Assembly: GCA_034409055.1 (NCBI GenBank)
Contig: DAOUMU010000236.1
Location: 1-18,804, forward strand
DNA from: DAOUMU01 sp034409055
Lineage (GTDB): Bacteria; Chloroflexota; Anaerolineae; 4572-78; J111
Direction of reading: 5' to 3'
DNA length: 18,804 bases
The notes under the pieces are model-generated. The model was not told the DNA's origin. It searched no databases and worked only from the letters and a program-made list of their open reading frames with translations. A program made the translations under genes and the position numbers. Within the stretch, counting starts at the first letter, position 1. The number at the start of each line of letters is the position of its first letter. Shown piece after piece: positions 6,972-15,123 of this stretch.

Positions 6972-8285
6972 ATGGAGAAAATTCGAGTCATTATTATGGG
7001 TGCCGCCGGGCGTGATTTTCATAATTTTAACGTCTATTTTCGCGATAACCCAACCTACGACGTGGTTGCCTTCACGGCTACCCAAATCCCTAACATCGAG
7101 GGCCGGCTCTATCCCCCCGAATTGGCCGGTCCCCTTTACCCCGAGGGTATCCCCATTCACCCGGAAAGCGAACTGATCAACCTCATCAAGGAGTGGCAGG
7201 TGGACCAGGTTGTTTTTGCCTACTCTGACATTACCCACGAATACGTCATGCATAAAGCTTCGGCTGTGCTGGCAGCAGGGGCCGATTACCGGCTACTTGG
7301 TCCCCGCCATACGATGCTAAAAAGCAGCCGGCTTGTGGTGGCCATCTGTGCCACCCGCACCGGCAGCGGTAAAAGCCAGACCACCCGCCGGGTGTGTAAA
7401 ATTCTGCAAGAGATGGGTAAAAAAGTGGTTGCCGTGCGTCATCCCATGCCCTACGGCAACCTGGTGGCTCAGGCGGTGCAGCGGTTTGCCGATTACAATG
7501 ATCTGGACAGGTACAACTGCACCATCGAAGAACGGGAGGAATATGAACCCCATCTTGACCGGGGCACGATTGTTTACGCGGGGGTCGATTACGAAGCCAT
7601 TCTGCGCCGGGCCGAAGCAGAAGCCGACGTGGTGGTTTGGGATGGCGGAAACAATGACCTGCCCTTCTTCCAACCAGACTTACAGATTGTGGTGGTCGAT
7701 CCCCACCGGCCGGGGCACGAGTTGAAGTACCATCCGGGCGAAGCCAACCTGCGGCTGGCCGACGTGGTGGTTATCAACAAAATCGACACGGCCGACGCCG
7801 AGGCCGTGGCCGAGGTGCGCCGGAATGTTCAAGCCACAGTGCCTCAGGCCATCGTGGTTGATGCCGCCTCGCCCATTACCGTCGATGATCCGGCGGCCAT
7901 TCGCGGCCAGCGCGTCCTGGTGTTGGAAGATGGCCCCACCCTGACCCACGGCGAGATGGCCTACGGGGCGGGCGTAGTGGCCGCTCAGCGCTTTGGCGCG
8001 GCCGAGATCATCGATCCTCGCCCTTACGCGGTCGGCTCTATTGTCGATACCTACCGGCAATACCCCACCACCGGCCCCGTCCTACCGGCTATGGGCTACG
8101 GCGAAACCCAGATGAGGGAACTTGAACAAACTATCAACACGACCCCCTGCGACCTGGTTATGATCGGCACACCGATTAACCTGGGCCAGTTACTCAACAT
8201 TAAACACCCCTGGCAGCGGGTAGGCTATGATTTACAGGAGATTGGCCAACCGACTCTGGCCCAAATCCTGACAGAGACGTTTTGA
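6972..8285 (+). CDS. P-loop GTPase related to cyclic 2,3-diphosphoglycerate synthetase (COG2403-like)
   Basis: A 437-residue soluble protein. Residues 1-115 look like a nucleotide-binding Rossmann-type domain, with VIIMGAAGRDFHNFN at 6-20. The P-loop is in ATRTGSGKS (127-135), followed by TTRRVCKILQEMGKKV, and VVVWDGGNNDLP (220-231) and VINKID (267-272, an NKxD-like guanine-binding motif) complete a SIMIBI-type G domain. Archaeal CpgS enzymes of this family make cyclic 2,3-diphosphoglycerate, but bacterial relatives are mostly uncharacterised and the role here need not be the same. AAAAGGAG at 6956-6963 is a strong ribosome-binding site eight bases before ATG. It lies between the regulator and rocD, so it probably acts in the same pathway. 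Many SIMIBI GTPases load metals onto enzymes, so a link to the nickel-dependent LarA-like protein is conceivable but unproven. Confidence 0.8.
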   Translation: MEKIRVIIMGAAGRDFHNFNVYFRDNPTYDVVAFTATQIPNIEGRLYPPELAGPLYPEGIPIHPESELINLIKEWQVDQVVFAYSDITHEYVMHKASAVLAAGADYRLLGPRHTMLKSSRLVVAICATRTGSGKSQTTRRVCKILQEMGKKVVAVRHPMPYGNLVAQAVQRFADYNDLDRYNCTIEEREEYEPHLDRGTIVYAGVDYEAILRRAEAEADVVVWDGGNNDLPFFQPDLQIVVVDPHRPGHELKYHPGEANLRLADVVVINKIDTADAEAVAEVRRNVQATVPQAIVVDAASPITVDDPAAIRGQRVLVLEDGPTLTHGEMAYGAGVVAAQRFGAAEIIDPRPYAVGSIVDTYRQYPTTGPVLPAMGYGETQMRELEQTINTTPCDLVMIGTPINLGQLLNIKHPWQRVGYDLQEIGQPTLAQILTETF

Positions 8286-8328
8286 TAATTCGAGTGAATA
8301 ACTACTCAATGGAGAGGAACAAACAGCT

Positions 8329-9531
8329 ATGAATACATCTGACTATATTACCCTGGAAGATCAATACGGGGCTCACAACTACCATCCGCTGGATGTCGTC
8401 TTGGCCAAAGGCGACGGCATCTGGGTTTATGACATTGACGGTAACAAATATATGGACTGTCTCAGTGCCTATTCGGCGGTCAATCAGGGACATTGTCACC
8501 CTCGCCTGATCAAGGCCATGATCGAGCAGGCCGGGCAACTGACGCTGACCTCGCGCGCTTTTCGCAACGATAAGTTGGGGCAATTTTACGAATTTCTATA
8601 CGAAGCAACCGGCTACGAGATGACGCTGCCTATGAATACCGGGGCCGAAGCGGTCGAAACGGCCATCAAAGCCGCCCGCAAATGGGGTTACCAGGTGAAA
8701 AAAGTTGAACCGGATCAGGCCGAGATTATCGTCTGTGACGGCAACTTCCATGGCCGGACCATCACGATTGTCGGTTTTTCATCCGAGGCCCAGTACAAAG
8801 AAGATTTTGGTCCCTTCACGCCAGGCTTTGTCAACATCCCCTACGGGGATATCAAAGCCCTGGAAGCGGCCATCACCCCCAACACCGTGGGCTTTATGGT
8901 CGAACCGATTCAAGGTGAAGGGGGGGTCATTGTGCCGCCCCAGGGTTACCTGAAAGAAGTGCGACGCATCTGTGATAAGCACAACGTGTTATTGATGGCC
9001 GACGAAATTCAAACCGGCCTGGGACGGGCCGGTAAACTTTTTGCCTGCGACTATGAGAACGTGCGCCCCGACATCATGATTATCGGCAAGGCCCTGTCAG
9101 GCGGCTTTTATCCGGTCTCGGCGGTCCTGGCTTCAAAGGAAATTCTGGGCCTCTTTCGGCCCGGCGATCACGGCAGCACCTTTGGCGGCAACCCGCTAGG
9201 GGCAGCCGTGGCCATGGAAGCTCTAAAGGTACTGATTGAAGAGGGATTGATCGACAACGCCAACGAACTGGGCCAATATTTCCAAGAACGGCTGGCCGAA
9301 ATTCCCAGCCCACACGTGAAGGAGGTCCGGGGTAAAGGATTATTGATCGGGGTGGAACTCAAGCCGGAGGCCGGTGGCGCCCGACGTTTTTGCGAGGCTC
9401 TGCAAGCCAGGGGCATTCTCTGTAAAGAGACTCACGAACACGTGATTCGCTTCGCGCCCCCGCTAATCATTAAACGGGCAGAAATCGACTGGGTGATAGA
9501 ACAGGCTACAGAAGTACTAAACATACCGTGA
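8329..9531 (+). CDS. rocD: Ornithine aminotransferase (ornithine-oxo-acid transaminase)
   Basis: A PLP enzyme expected to convert L-ornithine and 2-oxoglutarate to glutamate 5-semialdehyde and glutamate in the cytosol. At 400 residues it has the usual bacterial RocD length. The N-terminal YGAHNYHPLDVVL (13-25), YDIDGNKYMDCLSAYSAVNQGHCHP (34-58) and MNTGAEAVETAIK (102-114) are characteristic of ornithine aminotransferases rather than acetylornithine enzymes. F140-H141-G-R-T, ADEIQTGLGRAG (224-235), IIGKALSGGFYPVSA (251-265, Schiff-base K254) and STFGGNP complete the active site. GGAGAGGAA at 8311-8319 precedes ATG by nine bases. It is the last gene of the + strand block and ends only five bases from the stop of the convergent lipoprotein gene. 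Function is the most secure of the cluster and anchors the view that ornithine or arginine breakdown is involved. Confidence 0.92.
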   Translation: MNTSDYITLEDQYGAHNYHPLDVVLAKGDGIWVYDIDGNKYMDCLSAYSAVNQGHCHPRLIKAMIEQAGQLTLTSRAFRNDKLGQFYEFLYEATGYEMTLPMNTGAEAVETAIKAARKWGYQVKKVEPDQAEIIVCDGNFHGRTITIVGFSSEAQYKEDFGPFTPGFVNIPYGDIKALEAAITPNTVGFMVEPIQGEGGVIVPPQGYLKEVRRICDKHNVLLMADEIQTGLGRAGKLFACDYENVRPDIMIIGKALSGGFYPVSAVLASKEILGLFRPGDHGSTFGGNPLGAAVAMEALKVLIEEGLIDNANELGQYFQERLAEIPSPHVKEVRGKGLLIGVELKPEAGGARRFCEALQARGILCKETHEHVIRFAPPLIIKRAEIDWVIEQATEVLNIP

Positions 9532-9536
9532 TTCGC

Positions 9537-10820
9537 TCATTCGCCATTCGCAGATTCCCCTACCGGGGGGACTTTTTCCAACTTCTTTAAGCCAAAATAG
9601 GCCGGGGCAGCCCGAAATTCTGGATAATAGGGGTAAATAATGCTCCAGTAGGTTTCTTCCATGTCCATGTGCCAGGAGGGGTCGGCTACGTAAATCAGGC
9701 TCATGACCCCAATCCAGGGTTGCCAATGTTCGATGGCGTAGGCGTAGGCCCGTTCAAAATATTGGGCCTGTTGGATGCGGTCGACCGCATGCCAATAGTA
9801 GGGCGATTCGGGGCGCGGCTCAACCGTCCAGCCGAATTCAAGTACGACTACTTTTTTGGCCGCATCCCCGTTGCGCACCATAATTTCGCGTACGTCTTCC
9901 ACGTGGCGAAAGCTGTAAACCCGGCGCAGTTCTTCGGGCGCGCTGTCCCCATTATTTAACTCGGGTGTCCTGGCCACAACCGCCGGGTCAGTTTCCGGCG
10001 GGCTTTTGTAGCCGGGAGCATGCACGCCCAGTACATCAAAATAGGGCGCCGCCCCGGCATCATACATGCCCTGGATAAAATAAACATCGGGCATGGCCTC
10101 GGCATCGTGGCGGGTGGTGGGAGCCAACCCGGCACTGACTACAATGGCCTGGGGATCGGCCGCTTTGACCGCTTGATAACCCACTTTCAGCATTTCTACA
10201 TACTCGGCCGGATTGGGCGGCCGGTCGCCCCACTCCCGGGCCAGGTTCGGCTCATTCCAAATCTGGTAGGCTGCCACCCGCCCCTTGTAGCGGTCGGCCA
10301 CGGCAAACACGTAATCATAAAAATCTTGCAAATCGTCGGGCGGACTAATATCCGGGACGACCGCAGGCGAAGCCCAGTTTGGTTGAGCCCCAAGGCGCAC
10401 GATCATTTTCAGGCCGTAGGCGTCGATCTGATCCATAATCCGATCGGGCGTCTCCCACTGCCAGAGACCTTTGGCATGCCCTTCGACTTCCCGCCAGGCA
10501 ATCTCCTGTTTAACCCACCGAAAACCGGCCTCTTTGACCGCCCGCAAGTCACGGTCGGCCACCTCTTCGCGCCAAAAGAGGAAAACCTGCATACCATAAT
10601 CGGGCGAGGACATCACTTGATCGACATCCACCGTCGGGATATAAATTGATTCAGCTTCAGCTACACTCTCAGACCCCGTTATTAGCGCCTCGGTGAATGG
10701 AAATGTATCGGGGTCAAGTGGGGCCGTCATCCCCGCCGCCCCACAGGCCGAGAGGAGAGTTGAGAGCAGAATTAAAAAACAACTGGCAACCACAACCAGA
10801 CGTGATAAAAAGCGATCCAT
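9537..10820 (-). CDS. Lipoprotein with glycoside-hydrolase clan-A-like (TIM-barrel) domain
   Basis: A probable secreted lipoprotein of 427 residues. A short basic start (MDRFLSR), a hydrophobic stretch and a lipobox LLSAC with C26 give a type II signal peptide. After an unstructured linker to about residue 75, the rest reads like a cellulase or GH39/GH5-like (beta/alpha)8 barrel: GFRWVKQEIAWREVEG, MIVRLGAQPNWASP (139-152), AAYQIWNEPNLA (183-194, with E190 as candidate acid/base) and VVVLEFGWT (324-332, with E328 as candidate nucleophile). Both catalytic glutamates are thus present, so it is probably an active glycosidase, but the sugar substrate cannot be read. I use ATG at 10820; GTG at 10829 in the same frame adds three residues, and neither has a clear ribosome-binding site. 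It converges on rocD and shows no functional link to it. Confidence 0.78.
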   Translation of the reverse strand: MDRFLSRLVVVASCFLILLSTLLSACGAAGMTAPLDPDTFPFTEALITGSESVAEAESIYIPTVDVDQVMSSPDYGMQVFLFWREEVADRDLRAVKEAGFRWVKQEIAWREVEGHAKGLWQWETPDRIMDQIDAYGLKMIVRLGAQPNWASPAVVPDISPPDDLQDFYDYVFAVADRYKGRVAAYQIWNEPNLAREWGDRPPNPAEYVEMLKVGYQAVKAADPQAIVVSAGLAPTTRHDAEAMPDVYFIQGMYDAGAAPYFDVLGVHAPGYKSPPETDPAVVARTPELNNGDSAPEELRRVYSFRHVEDVREIMVRNGDAAKKVVVLEFGWTVEPRPESPYYWHAVDRIQQAQYFERAYAYAIEHWQPWIGVMSLIYVADPSWHMDMEETYWSIIYPYYPEFRAAPAYFGLKKLEKVPPVGESANGE

Positions 10821-10836
10821 AGTTTTCACGTCAAAC

Positions 10837-10865
10837 AGCCTGGCCCATTGAGGTCAGGCTTTTTT
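10837..10865 (+). terminator. Strong Rho-independent terminator in + orientation
   Basis: AGCCTGGCC (10837-10845) pairs with GGTCAGGCT (10852-10860), a nine-base-pair stem with one G-U and a six-base loop, followed by T at 10860-10865. It is shaped to stop + strand transcription, yet the nearest + gene upstream is rocD, which ends 1.3 kb away across the oppositely oriented lipoprotein gene. On the - strand it falls in the lipoprotein 5' leader and lacks a U tract. Confidence 0.6.
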
Positions 10866-10895
10866 AACTTAATTATTTTAAAAATTTTTCAACCT

Positions 10896-10946
10896 AACCA
10901 CAATATATAGGCCCTATCCACTTAGGGAATACTATATCTTGTGGTT
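10896..10946. repeat. 51-nt near-perfect hairpin in the lipoprotein upstream region
   Basis: AACCACAATATATAG (10896-10910) matches the reverse complement of CTATATCTTGTGGTT (10932-10946) at 14 of 15 positions. Inside it, CCCTA (10912-10916) pairs with TAGGG (10923-10927) around a six-base loop. It has no T tract and no coding potential. The gap 10821-11039 contains this hairpin, the terminator before it and otherwise AT-rich sequence with no supported gene. It could be a transcript structure for the - strand lipoprotein mRNA, a regulator site or a small mobile remnant. Confidence 0.6.
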
Positions 10947-11039
10947 TTAAGGATTGACCCGTTAAGGGCAAACTTTATATATTGTAAGCATTTGGGAGAG
11001 AATGGCAATTTTGTTGATTAAGAATGAGATATCGGTGAC

Positions 11040-11189
11040 TCATGATTGGTCTCGCTCCAGACGGGGGCTGCGCATGACCAATACTCGTTCCAGTTCGGTT
11101 GTGACCCGGCGCAACAAGACTGGCTGCCGACCAAAACGCTGACGGATGCGACTGTAATAAAATCTCTTCTCGCCAACGACTAATGTCAC
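11040..11189 (-). CDS. Possible small ORF directly after the kinase gene (49 residues)
   Basis: After the kinase stop (TAA at 11195-11193) the same frame continues through one codon to GTG at 11189 and stays open for 49 codons, ending in TGA at 11042-11040. The predicted product is strongly basic, with many arginines: it begins MTLVVGEKRFYYSRIRQRFG and ends near RSPRLERDQS. Third positions are mixed but protein-like. There is no good ribosome-binding site, so translation would depend on reinitiation after the kinase. It may be a real small protein, the decayed end of a longer kinase-fusion reading frame, or chance. I cannot assign a function. Confidence 0.3.
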   Translation of the reverse strand: MTLVVGEKRFYYSRIRQRFGRQPVLLRRVTTELERVLVMRSPRLERDQS

Positions 11190-11192
11190 CGA

Positions 11193-14100
11193 TTAATTTC
11201 CGTCCAATGCAGCCAAAATCTCCCGATTAATAGGCACCCCCCTATTCAGGAAATCGCGGCGCAACTGGTCATCGGCAATCAGATCGGCTTTGCGCATCGT
11301 TTCGGCGTAGGCTTTCCGCCAATAGAGCTGGGCCGTGTCCACCTGGCCCAGGGCGGCCAAGATGCGACCGTGGGTGTAATAAACTTCGGCCGCCGAAATC
11401 TGCGGAGAATGGAGATAGGTCAAGCGTTCGAGCTGATCCACGGCCACCTGTGAACTCTGGCAGGCTTCATGCAAATCTCCCAAGGCCAAAAAGCCGGTTC
11501 CACGCAAATGATAACCGAGCAGCTCCTGTTCAAAATAATCCCCCTCACCGGCTAGCTTGATCATACGATTACTCAAGCGGATGGCGTAAGTCAGATTATC
11601 CTCTCCGCCCTGCAACCGGTAATAGACCGACAGGGCCTGGTAACTTCTGAACATCAGGATCAGGTCGTGGCGTTCTTCGGCCTGCCGCATGGCCTGCTCC
11701 AGGTAGGTATTGGCTTCATCGAACTGTCCTTGGGCCATAAAAACGAGCCCCAGAGAAATGAGGGTATGGATTTTGCCCCGCATGTGCTGAGAAGCATTAA
11801 AGATAACCTGGGCCTGCTCGTAATGCTCCCAGGCGCTGGGGTAGTCGCCCAGGTTGTACCAGGCATCGCCCATGTGATACAAATCCCAACCAACCTGCAA
11901 GCTAGCCCCGATATTTTTAGAAATCTTTCTGGCTTGATCGTAATGCTGGAGAGCCTGGCTGTAGTCGTTGACAAACAGGGCCAGCCCGCCCATACCCCAC
12001 AAGGTCCAGGCTTCCTCGATCCGATTACCGGTCTCGCGGCAGATGGCCAGGGCCTGGTTGAAATAAATGGCGGCCCGGTCCGGGTCGTGCAGGGTGTCGG
12101 TGTAAATGTGGCCCACCAGTTCGGTCAACCGGCCTTCACGCTGGCGATCCCCCAAATCCTGGGCAATCATCAAGGCCTGGGCGGCGTAGGACATACTGTT
12201 GGCCTCGCGCCGGGTCCAGAGCACCCGGGCAATCTGCTCCATACAGTACTGCTCCCCCTGCCGGTCGTTATGTTCCTGGGCCACGACCAGGGCCTGGCGG
12301 GCCGTTTCTTCGGCCTGGTTTAATTTACCCACCTGCCAGTAGTAAGTGGCCAGGCGAGACATGGCCTCGACCCAACGCTGTTTATCGGCCAGGGCCTCAG
12401 CCACAGCCAGCAGCGATTCCAAAGCGCCTAACTCACGGCTGCTATCGCCCATCAGGTTGAGCACACTGCGCTCCCGGCGCAGTAACTCAAACTGCTGGAT
12501 CAGGTTCTCCGTTAAGGCTTCATCGGTCAAATCCGGGGCCAGGTCCTCCAGGATTTCACGCGCCTGGCCCAGATAATCAACCGCCTCGACGTTGGCATAA
12601 ACCTGGTAGGCGGCCTGGCCGGCCTGTTTCAGGTAAGGCACCGCTCTTTCTTCCTGGGTTCCGGCAATCAGGTGGTGGGCCAGCACGGCCGGGGTCGGGT
12701 CCATGACTCCGTCGGCCGCCAACTTTTCCATGGCCGCCGCTACCTTGCGGTGTAGTTTACGGCGACGCAAAGCACGCAGCTCTTCGTACAGCGTCTCCCG
12801 AATCAGAGCGTGTTGGAACTGATAATGGACATTGATGCCATTTTGGGACACGTTGTCCGCCCGGTCGACAATTTTGTTCACCTCGATCAGTTGGAAACGG
12901 AGCGCCTCTTCAATGCCCCATTGAATCGTCTCCTCGTCCTGGGCACTGGCCGCCGACAAGAGATCAAGGGTAAAGTTCCGGCCAATCACCGCGGCCAGTT
13001 GCAACAACTCCAGGGTAGATTTTTTCACCCGCTTCAACCGCCCGCCCAGGACCGACTTGATGCTGCCGGGCACATTCAGCCGCTCCGATGTCCGCCGTTG
13101 CGTCCAACGGCCATCCTGGAGAATAATCTGGCCGTCGGTGACCAGCCCTTTGATGACCTCCTCAACGAAAAATGGATTGCCTTCCGTGGCCTGGCAGATG
13201 GAGTCGAGAAACGCCTCACTGACGGTTTCACCCAACAAGCTCTCCAACATTTGCCCCACCATCTCCCGGGACAAACGGCGCAAAGGAACCCGGTAGGCCA
13301 GGTCAGCCGACTCCAATGAAAATACCAGGAGGTTGATGGGGTTAGAGTAGCTCAAGGCCACGTCTTGATAAGCCCCGGTCACCAACAGCGAGGTCCCCCC
13401 GGTCCGGCGCACCAGAGTTTCCAGAATGTCCAAACTGCCGGCATCGGCAAAATGCAGGTCGTCCAGCAAGAGCACCGTGGGCTGTTCTTGAGCCATATAG
13501 AGCAGAAAATTACTGATCTGCTCCAGCAGGCGGGCCCGTTCGGCTTCCGGCTCCAGGGGGGGATTGGGCGGAATGTAACCGATTCGTTCGACCAATTGGG
13601 GGGCCAGTTTGACCACCTCGCCGGCAATAAACCCGGGCGTCTGGCGGCGTAACACCTCGACCGGCTGCTGGCGCACGTAATTACGCAAAGCACTGGCAAA
13701 AATAGCGTAAGGCGTACCGGCATCCTGTTCCTGGGCCACGCCGTGTAACACGTACCCATCCCGCAAACCGGCGTAGACCTGAAATTCACGCAACAAGCGG
13801 GTTTTACCAATCCCGGCCTCACCTGAAACCAGAATGATTGGTTCTACCCCCGGCTCCCCCAGGCGGACCAGGTCCCAACGCCGTTTCAGTTCGGCCAGTT
13901 CAGTCTCCCGGCCGATCATCTTGCCCCGGGCGATCCGGTCCAGCAGGGCCTGATGGGTGGTGCTGGTTTCTATGGCCAGAGTTTGTTTGAGGGTCGGTTG
14001 GGCCGGGGCACCGACCAGCCCCGCCTTGAATTGAGCCAGAATGGGGGCCAACTCCTGCCTCACTTCGGTGGCGCTGGCATACCGCTGCTCAGGCTCCTTA

Positions 14101-14888
14101 GCCATTAACTTCAGCACAATGGTCTGAAGCTCATAAGGAATATTGGGATTGTAGTGCTGGGGGGGGACCACCGGGGCGTGGATATGCTGGGAGATAATGG
14201 TCAGGGGGTCGTCCCCGGAAAACGGACGACGACCGGTGAACAACTCATACATCATGACGCCCAGGGCGTACAGGTCCACCCGATAGTCACCGGCCTCGCC
14301 TATGGCCAGTTCAGGAGCCAGGTAAGAAGCCGTGCCGGCCACCAGGCCATCCTGGGTCAGCCGCGACTGGCCCTGGATGCGGGCCAGGCCAAAGTCCATG
14401 ACCTTGACCTGCTGATCCGGGGTAATCATGATATTTTCCGGTTTCAGGTCCCGGTGGATGACCTGGTGCTGGTGGGAGTACTCCAGGGCGGCCAGGATGC
14501 CGTCGATGATCGGCAGCGACTCTGCAAAGGGGATCAATTCCGGGCTATAGCTACTGTCAAGCTCCCACAAATCCTGGCCGGGCACGTATTCGATAACCAG
14601 GTAGGGCCAGCCTTCGGTTTCGGCGTAATCATACAGGGTGATGATATTGGGATGGTTGAGCCGGGCCACCGAGCGGGCCTCGCTGCGAAAACGCTCCAAC
14701 TTGTCGGCGGCCATGCCCGCCTCGGCGGTCAATATCTTAATGGCCACCGTCCGTTTCAACTGCTCGTCTTCGACTTTGTAAATCACCCCGGCTCCGCCCT
14801 GACCAATTTGCTCCGTTAACCGATACCGTCCGTTGAGCAATGAGCCAACGCCGATGGGGCTGGGCGTGGATTGACGTCGTTTAAACAT
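11193..14888 (-). CDS. Ser/Thr protein kinase fused to AAA/NACHT-like ATPase and TPR repeats
   Basis: A giant cytosolic signalling protein of about 1231 residues with three parts. Residues 20-285 are a Hanks-type kinase: IGQGGAGVIY (28-37), VAIK with K51, HRDLKPEN (145-152, catalytic D147), MDFGLAR (164-170) and LAPE (190-193) are intact, so it should be active. Residues about 322-700 are an AAA_16-type P-loop ATPase with SGEAGIGKT (355-363) and LLLDDLHFAD (473-482, Walker B), like the MalT/STAND signalling ATPases. From about 740 to the end the sequence is a series of TPR-like helical pairs with repeated WxxMGxxxYxxGDYxxAxxHYEQA-type units. No DNA-binding domain or transmembrane segment is seen. 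I use ATG at 14888, with AGGT upstream; GTG at 14903 adds five residues. Such fusions are frequent in Chloroflexota. Substrates and inducer are unknown, and neighbouring genes give no hint. Confidence 0.88.
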   Translation of the reverse strand: MFKRRQSTPSPIGVGSLLNGRYRLTEQIGQGGAGVIYKVEDEQLKRTVAIKILTAEAGMAADKLERFRSEARSVARLNHPNIITLYDYAETEGWPYLVIEYVPGQDLWELDSSYSPELIPFAESLPIIDGILAALEYSHQHQVIHRDLKPENIMITPDQQVKVMDFGLARIQGQSRLTQDGLVAGTASYLAPELAIGEAGDYRVDLYALGVMMYELFTGRRPFSGDDPLTIISQHIHAPVVPPQHYNPNIPYELQTIVLKLMAKEPEQRYASATEVRQELAPILAQFKAGLVGAPAQPTLKQTLAIETSTTHQALLDRIARGKMIGRETELAELKRRWDLVRLGEPGVEPIILVSGEAGIGKTRLLREFQVYAGLRDGYVLHGVAQEQDAGTPYAIFASALRNYVRQQPVEVLRRQTPGFIAGEVVKLAPQLVERIGYIPPNPPLEPEAERARLLEQISNFLLYMAQEQPTVLLLDDLHFADAGSLDILETLVRRTGGTSLLVTGAYQDVALSYSNPINLLVFSLESADLAYRVPLRRLSREMVGQMLESLLGETVSEAFLDSICQATEGNPFFVEEVIKGLVTDGQIILQDGRWTQRRTSERLNVPGSIKSVLGGRLKRVKKSTLELLQLAAVIGRNFTLDLLSAASAQDEETIQWGIEEALRFQLIEVNKIVDRADNVSQNGINVHYQFQHALIRETLYEELRALRRRKLHRKVAAAMEKLAADGVMDPTPAVLAHHLIAGTQEERAVPYLKQAGQAAYQVYANVEAVDYLGQAREILEDLAPDLTDEALTENLIQQFELLRRERSVLNLMGDSSRELGALESLLAVAEALADKQRWVEAMSRLATYYWQVGKLNQAEETARQALVVAQEHNDRQGEQYCMEQIARVLWTRREANSMSYAAQALMIAQDLGDRQREGRLTELVGHIYTDTLHDPDRAAIYFNQALAICRETGNRIEEAWTLWGMGGLALFVNDYSQALQHYDQARKISKNIGASLQVGWDLYHMGDAWYNLGDYPSAWEHYEQAQVIFNASQHMRGKIHTLISLGLVFMAQGQFDEANTYLEQAMRQAEERHDLILMFRSYQALSVYYRLQGGEDNLTYAIRLSNRMIKLAGEGDYFEQELLGYHLRGTGFLALGDLHEACQSSQVAVDQLERLTYLHSPQISAAEVYYTHGRILAALGQVDTAQLYWRKAYAETMRKADLIADDQLRRDFLNRGVPINREILAALDGN

Positions 14889-14983
14889 ACCTGATACCTG
14901 CACCTACCGTCTATTGTTGGGAGTCTGGCTAGCGTATCCCCCTAAAGTTGACTATGATTTCACCAGCAAACAGGTGAAGAAGT

Positions 14984-15037
14984 AGGGGGTAAGGAGTAGG
15001 GAGTAGGGAGTAAGGGCAATATTGTTTACTCCCTACT
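14984..15037. repeat. AGTAGGG heptamer repeats ending in a 12-bp perfect palindrome
   Basis: Imperfect tandem copies of a GTAGGGA-like heptamer fill 14984-15013. The last, AGTAGGGAGTAA (15002-15013), is perfectly complementary to TTACTCCCTACT (15026-15037) across a 12-base loop. It resembles the short tandemly repeated repetitive sequences known from cyanobacteria and also seen in other large bacterial genomes. It lies about 100 bases upstream of the kinase start codon. The whole 14889-15611 gap contains no supported gene, only repeats and one promoter. Confidence 0.65.
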
Positions 15038-15075
15038 TCATACTTCCTACGCCCCGGTTTGTTGGTAGACCATCC

Positions 15076-15104
15076 CGTTCGTTGTTCGTCGTTCGTCGCC
15101 CGTC
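15076..15104. repeat. Degenerate GTTCGTC tandem repeat
   Basis: About four imperfect units of GTTCGTC/GTTCGTT follow one another here, directly before a CCTGTGGG direct repeat (two copies between 15104 and 15123). No coding signal is associated. The patch is one piece of the composite repeat cluster between 14984 and 15235. Confidence 0.5.
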
Positions 15105-15123
15105 CTGTGGGCCTGCCCTGTGG

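Noticed and set aside
10020..10649. A 209-codon + strand open frame across the lipoprotein gene
   Set aside because: It is antisense to a gene with intact lipobox and catalytic motifs. Its His- and Gly-rich composition is typical of a shadow frame.
10954..10983. Promoter-like TTGACC with TATATT on the + strand
   Set aside because: The spacer is 18 bases and the -10 imperfect, and no + strand gene follows, so it is not supported in this AT-rich gap.
11667..12323. A 218-codon + strand open frame inside the kinase gene
   Set aside because: It lies wholly antisense to the TPR region, has no ribosome-binding site or recognisable domain, and its codons mirror the sense gene.
14984..15104. Possible CRISPR array
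   Set aside because: The units are 7-8 bases and contiguous, with no spacers of constant length and no cas genes nearby.
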